A stretch of DNA of 5,218 nt from the NCBI GenBank assembly GCA_946480885.1, contig CAMLLK010000093.1:1-5218 (forward strand). Reading direction: 5' to 3'. How positions within the stretch are numbered: the stretch's first letter is position 1; each line of letters opens with the position of its first letter. This DNA comes from an uncultured Thermoproteales archaeon (GTDB lineage Archaea; Thermoproteota; Thermoprotei; Thermoproteales; Thermoproteaceae). Positions 5,104-5,218 of the stretch are shown in pieces. The position numbers and the translations under genes were made by a program. Below the pieces are notes generated by a model that worked only from the letters and a program-made list of their open reading frames with translations, was not told where the DNA came from and did no database searches.

Positions 5104-5218
5104 AGAAAAAGAGTGGGCGGGTGTTTTGGCTAGTCTATATAGACTCCTCGGTCCCTAGGTCTAGAGGGCGTATAATTCCTAGAAATAGAGGAGTTAGTAA
5201 ACCCACGGCTCCCGAAGT
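5100..5218 (+). CDS. srp19: Signal recognition particle protein SRP19, 3'-truncated by window end
   Basis: Thirty-nine complete codons are visible before the window ends. They begin [20 protein letters not shown] and continue [19 protein letters not shown]. This matches the N-terminus of SRP19: a strand ending in W.VYID, then the S.GR.IP motif that contacts SRP RNA, then the beginning of the 'P...E' helix. SRP19 binds the tips of SRP RNA helices 6 and 8 and prepares the RNA for SRP54. Archaeal SRP19 is about 90-110 residues, so more than half is missing. The ATG at 5100 forms ATGA with the rps8e stop, indicating translational coupling, and I see no clear Shine-Dalgarno motif before it. Confidence 0.88.
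   Translation, partial: MKKKSGRVFWLVYIDSSVPRSRGRIIPRNRGVSKPTAPE

Noticed and set aside
56..5218. tRNA, rRNA, CRISPR array, insertion sequence or defence island
   Set aside because: No B-box-like tRNA motif in a credible context, no regularly spaced long repeats, no transposase or nuclease genes; nearly all space is taken by housekeeping genes.

Overview
The window looks like a hyperthermophilic crenarchaeon of the Thermoproteales, probably near Pyrobaculum; the genus is a guess. The evidence is an archaeal/eukaryote-type gene set (TFB, a TFE-beta/RPC34-like factor, Gar1, eS8, SRP19, archaeal class I CCA enzyme). Genes are tightly packed with frequent GTG starts. TATA boxes sit about 24 bases before the start codon, which implies leaderless mRNAs. 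No mobile element, CRISPR array, tRNA or rRNA was seen.

Layout. Bases 1-55 are not genomic: a run of 16 C followed by an Illumina read-1 adapter, so this is an untrimmed contig end. From about 56 to 645 (+) is the 5'-truncated C-terminal part of a DUF89/ARMT1-like metal-dependent phosphatase. Its end overlaps, tail to tail, a small coiled-coil protein of unknown function (629-1048, -). A gap of about 130 bases holds that gene's promoter and a doubtful 28-codon plus-strand ORF (1104-1190). From 4613 down to 1183 (-) five genes follow in one direction: gar1, tfb, TFE-beta, thpR and cca. gar1/tfb, TFE-beta/thpR and thpR/cca are each joined by a 4-base overlap; a 41-base A/T-rich gap with its own TATA-like box separates tfb from TFE-beta. 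A divergent promoter region (4614-4707) separates this cluster from rps8e and srp19 on the + strand; srp19 is cut by the window end.

How the genes fit together. The minus-strand cluster combines basal transcription initiation (TFB and a TFE-beta-like Fe-S winged-helix protein) with stable-RNA maturation: Gar1 in pseudouridylation RNPs, ThpR in RNA-end phosphoester chemistry, and Cca in tRNA 3' ends. The plus-strand pair adds a ribosomal protein and an SRP protein. This is core information-processing DNA rather than an accessory or defence island. I did not find a previously undescribed system. The points most worth a second look are the adapter artefact, the TFB/TFE-beta adjacency, the divergent TFB N-terminal linker, the three phased TTTTAAA repeats before TFE-beta, and the uncharacterised coiled-coil gene.
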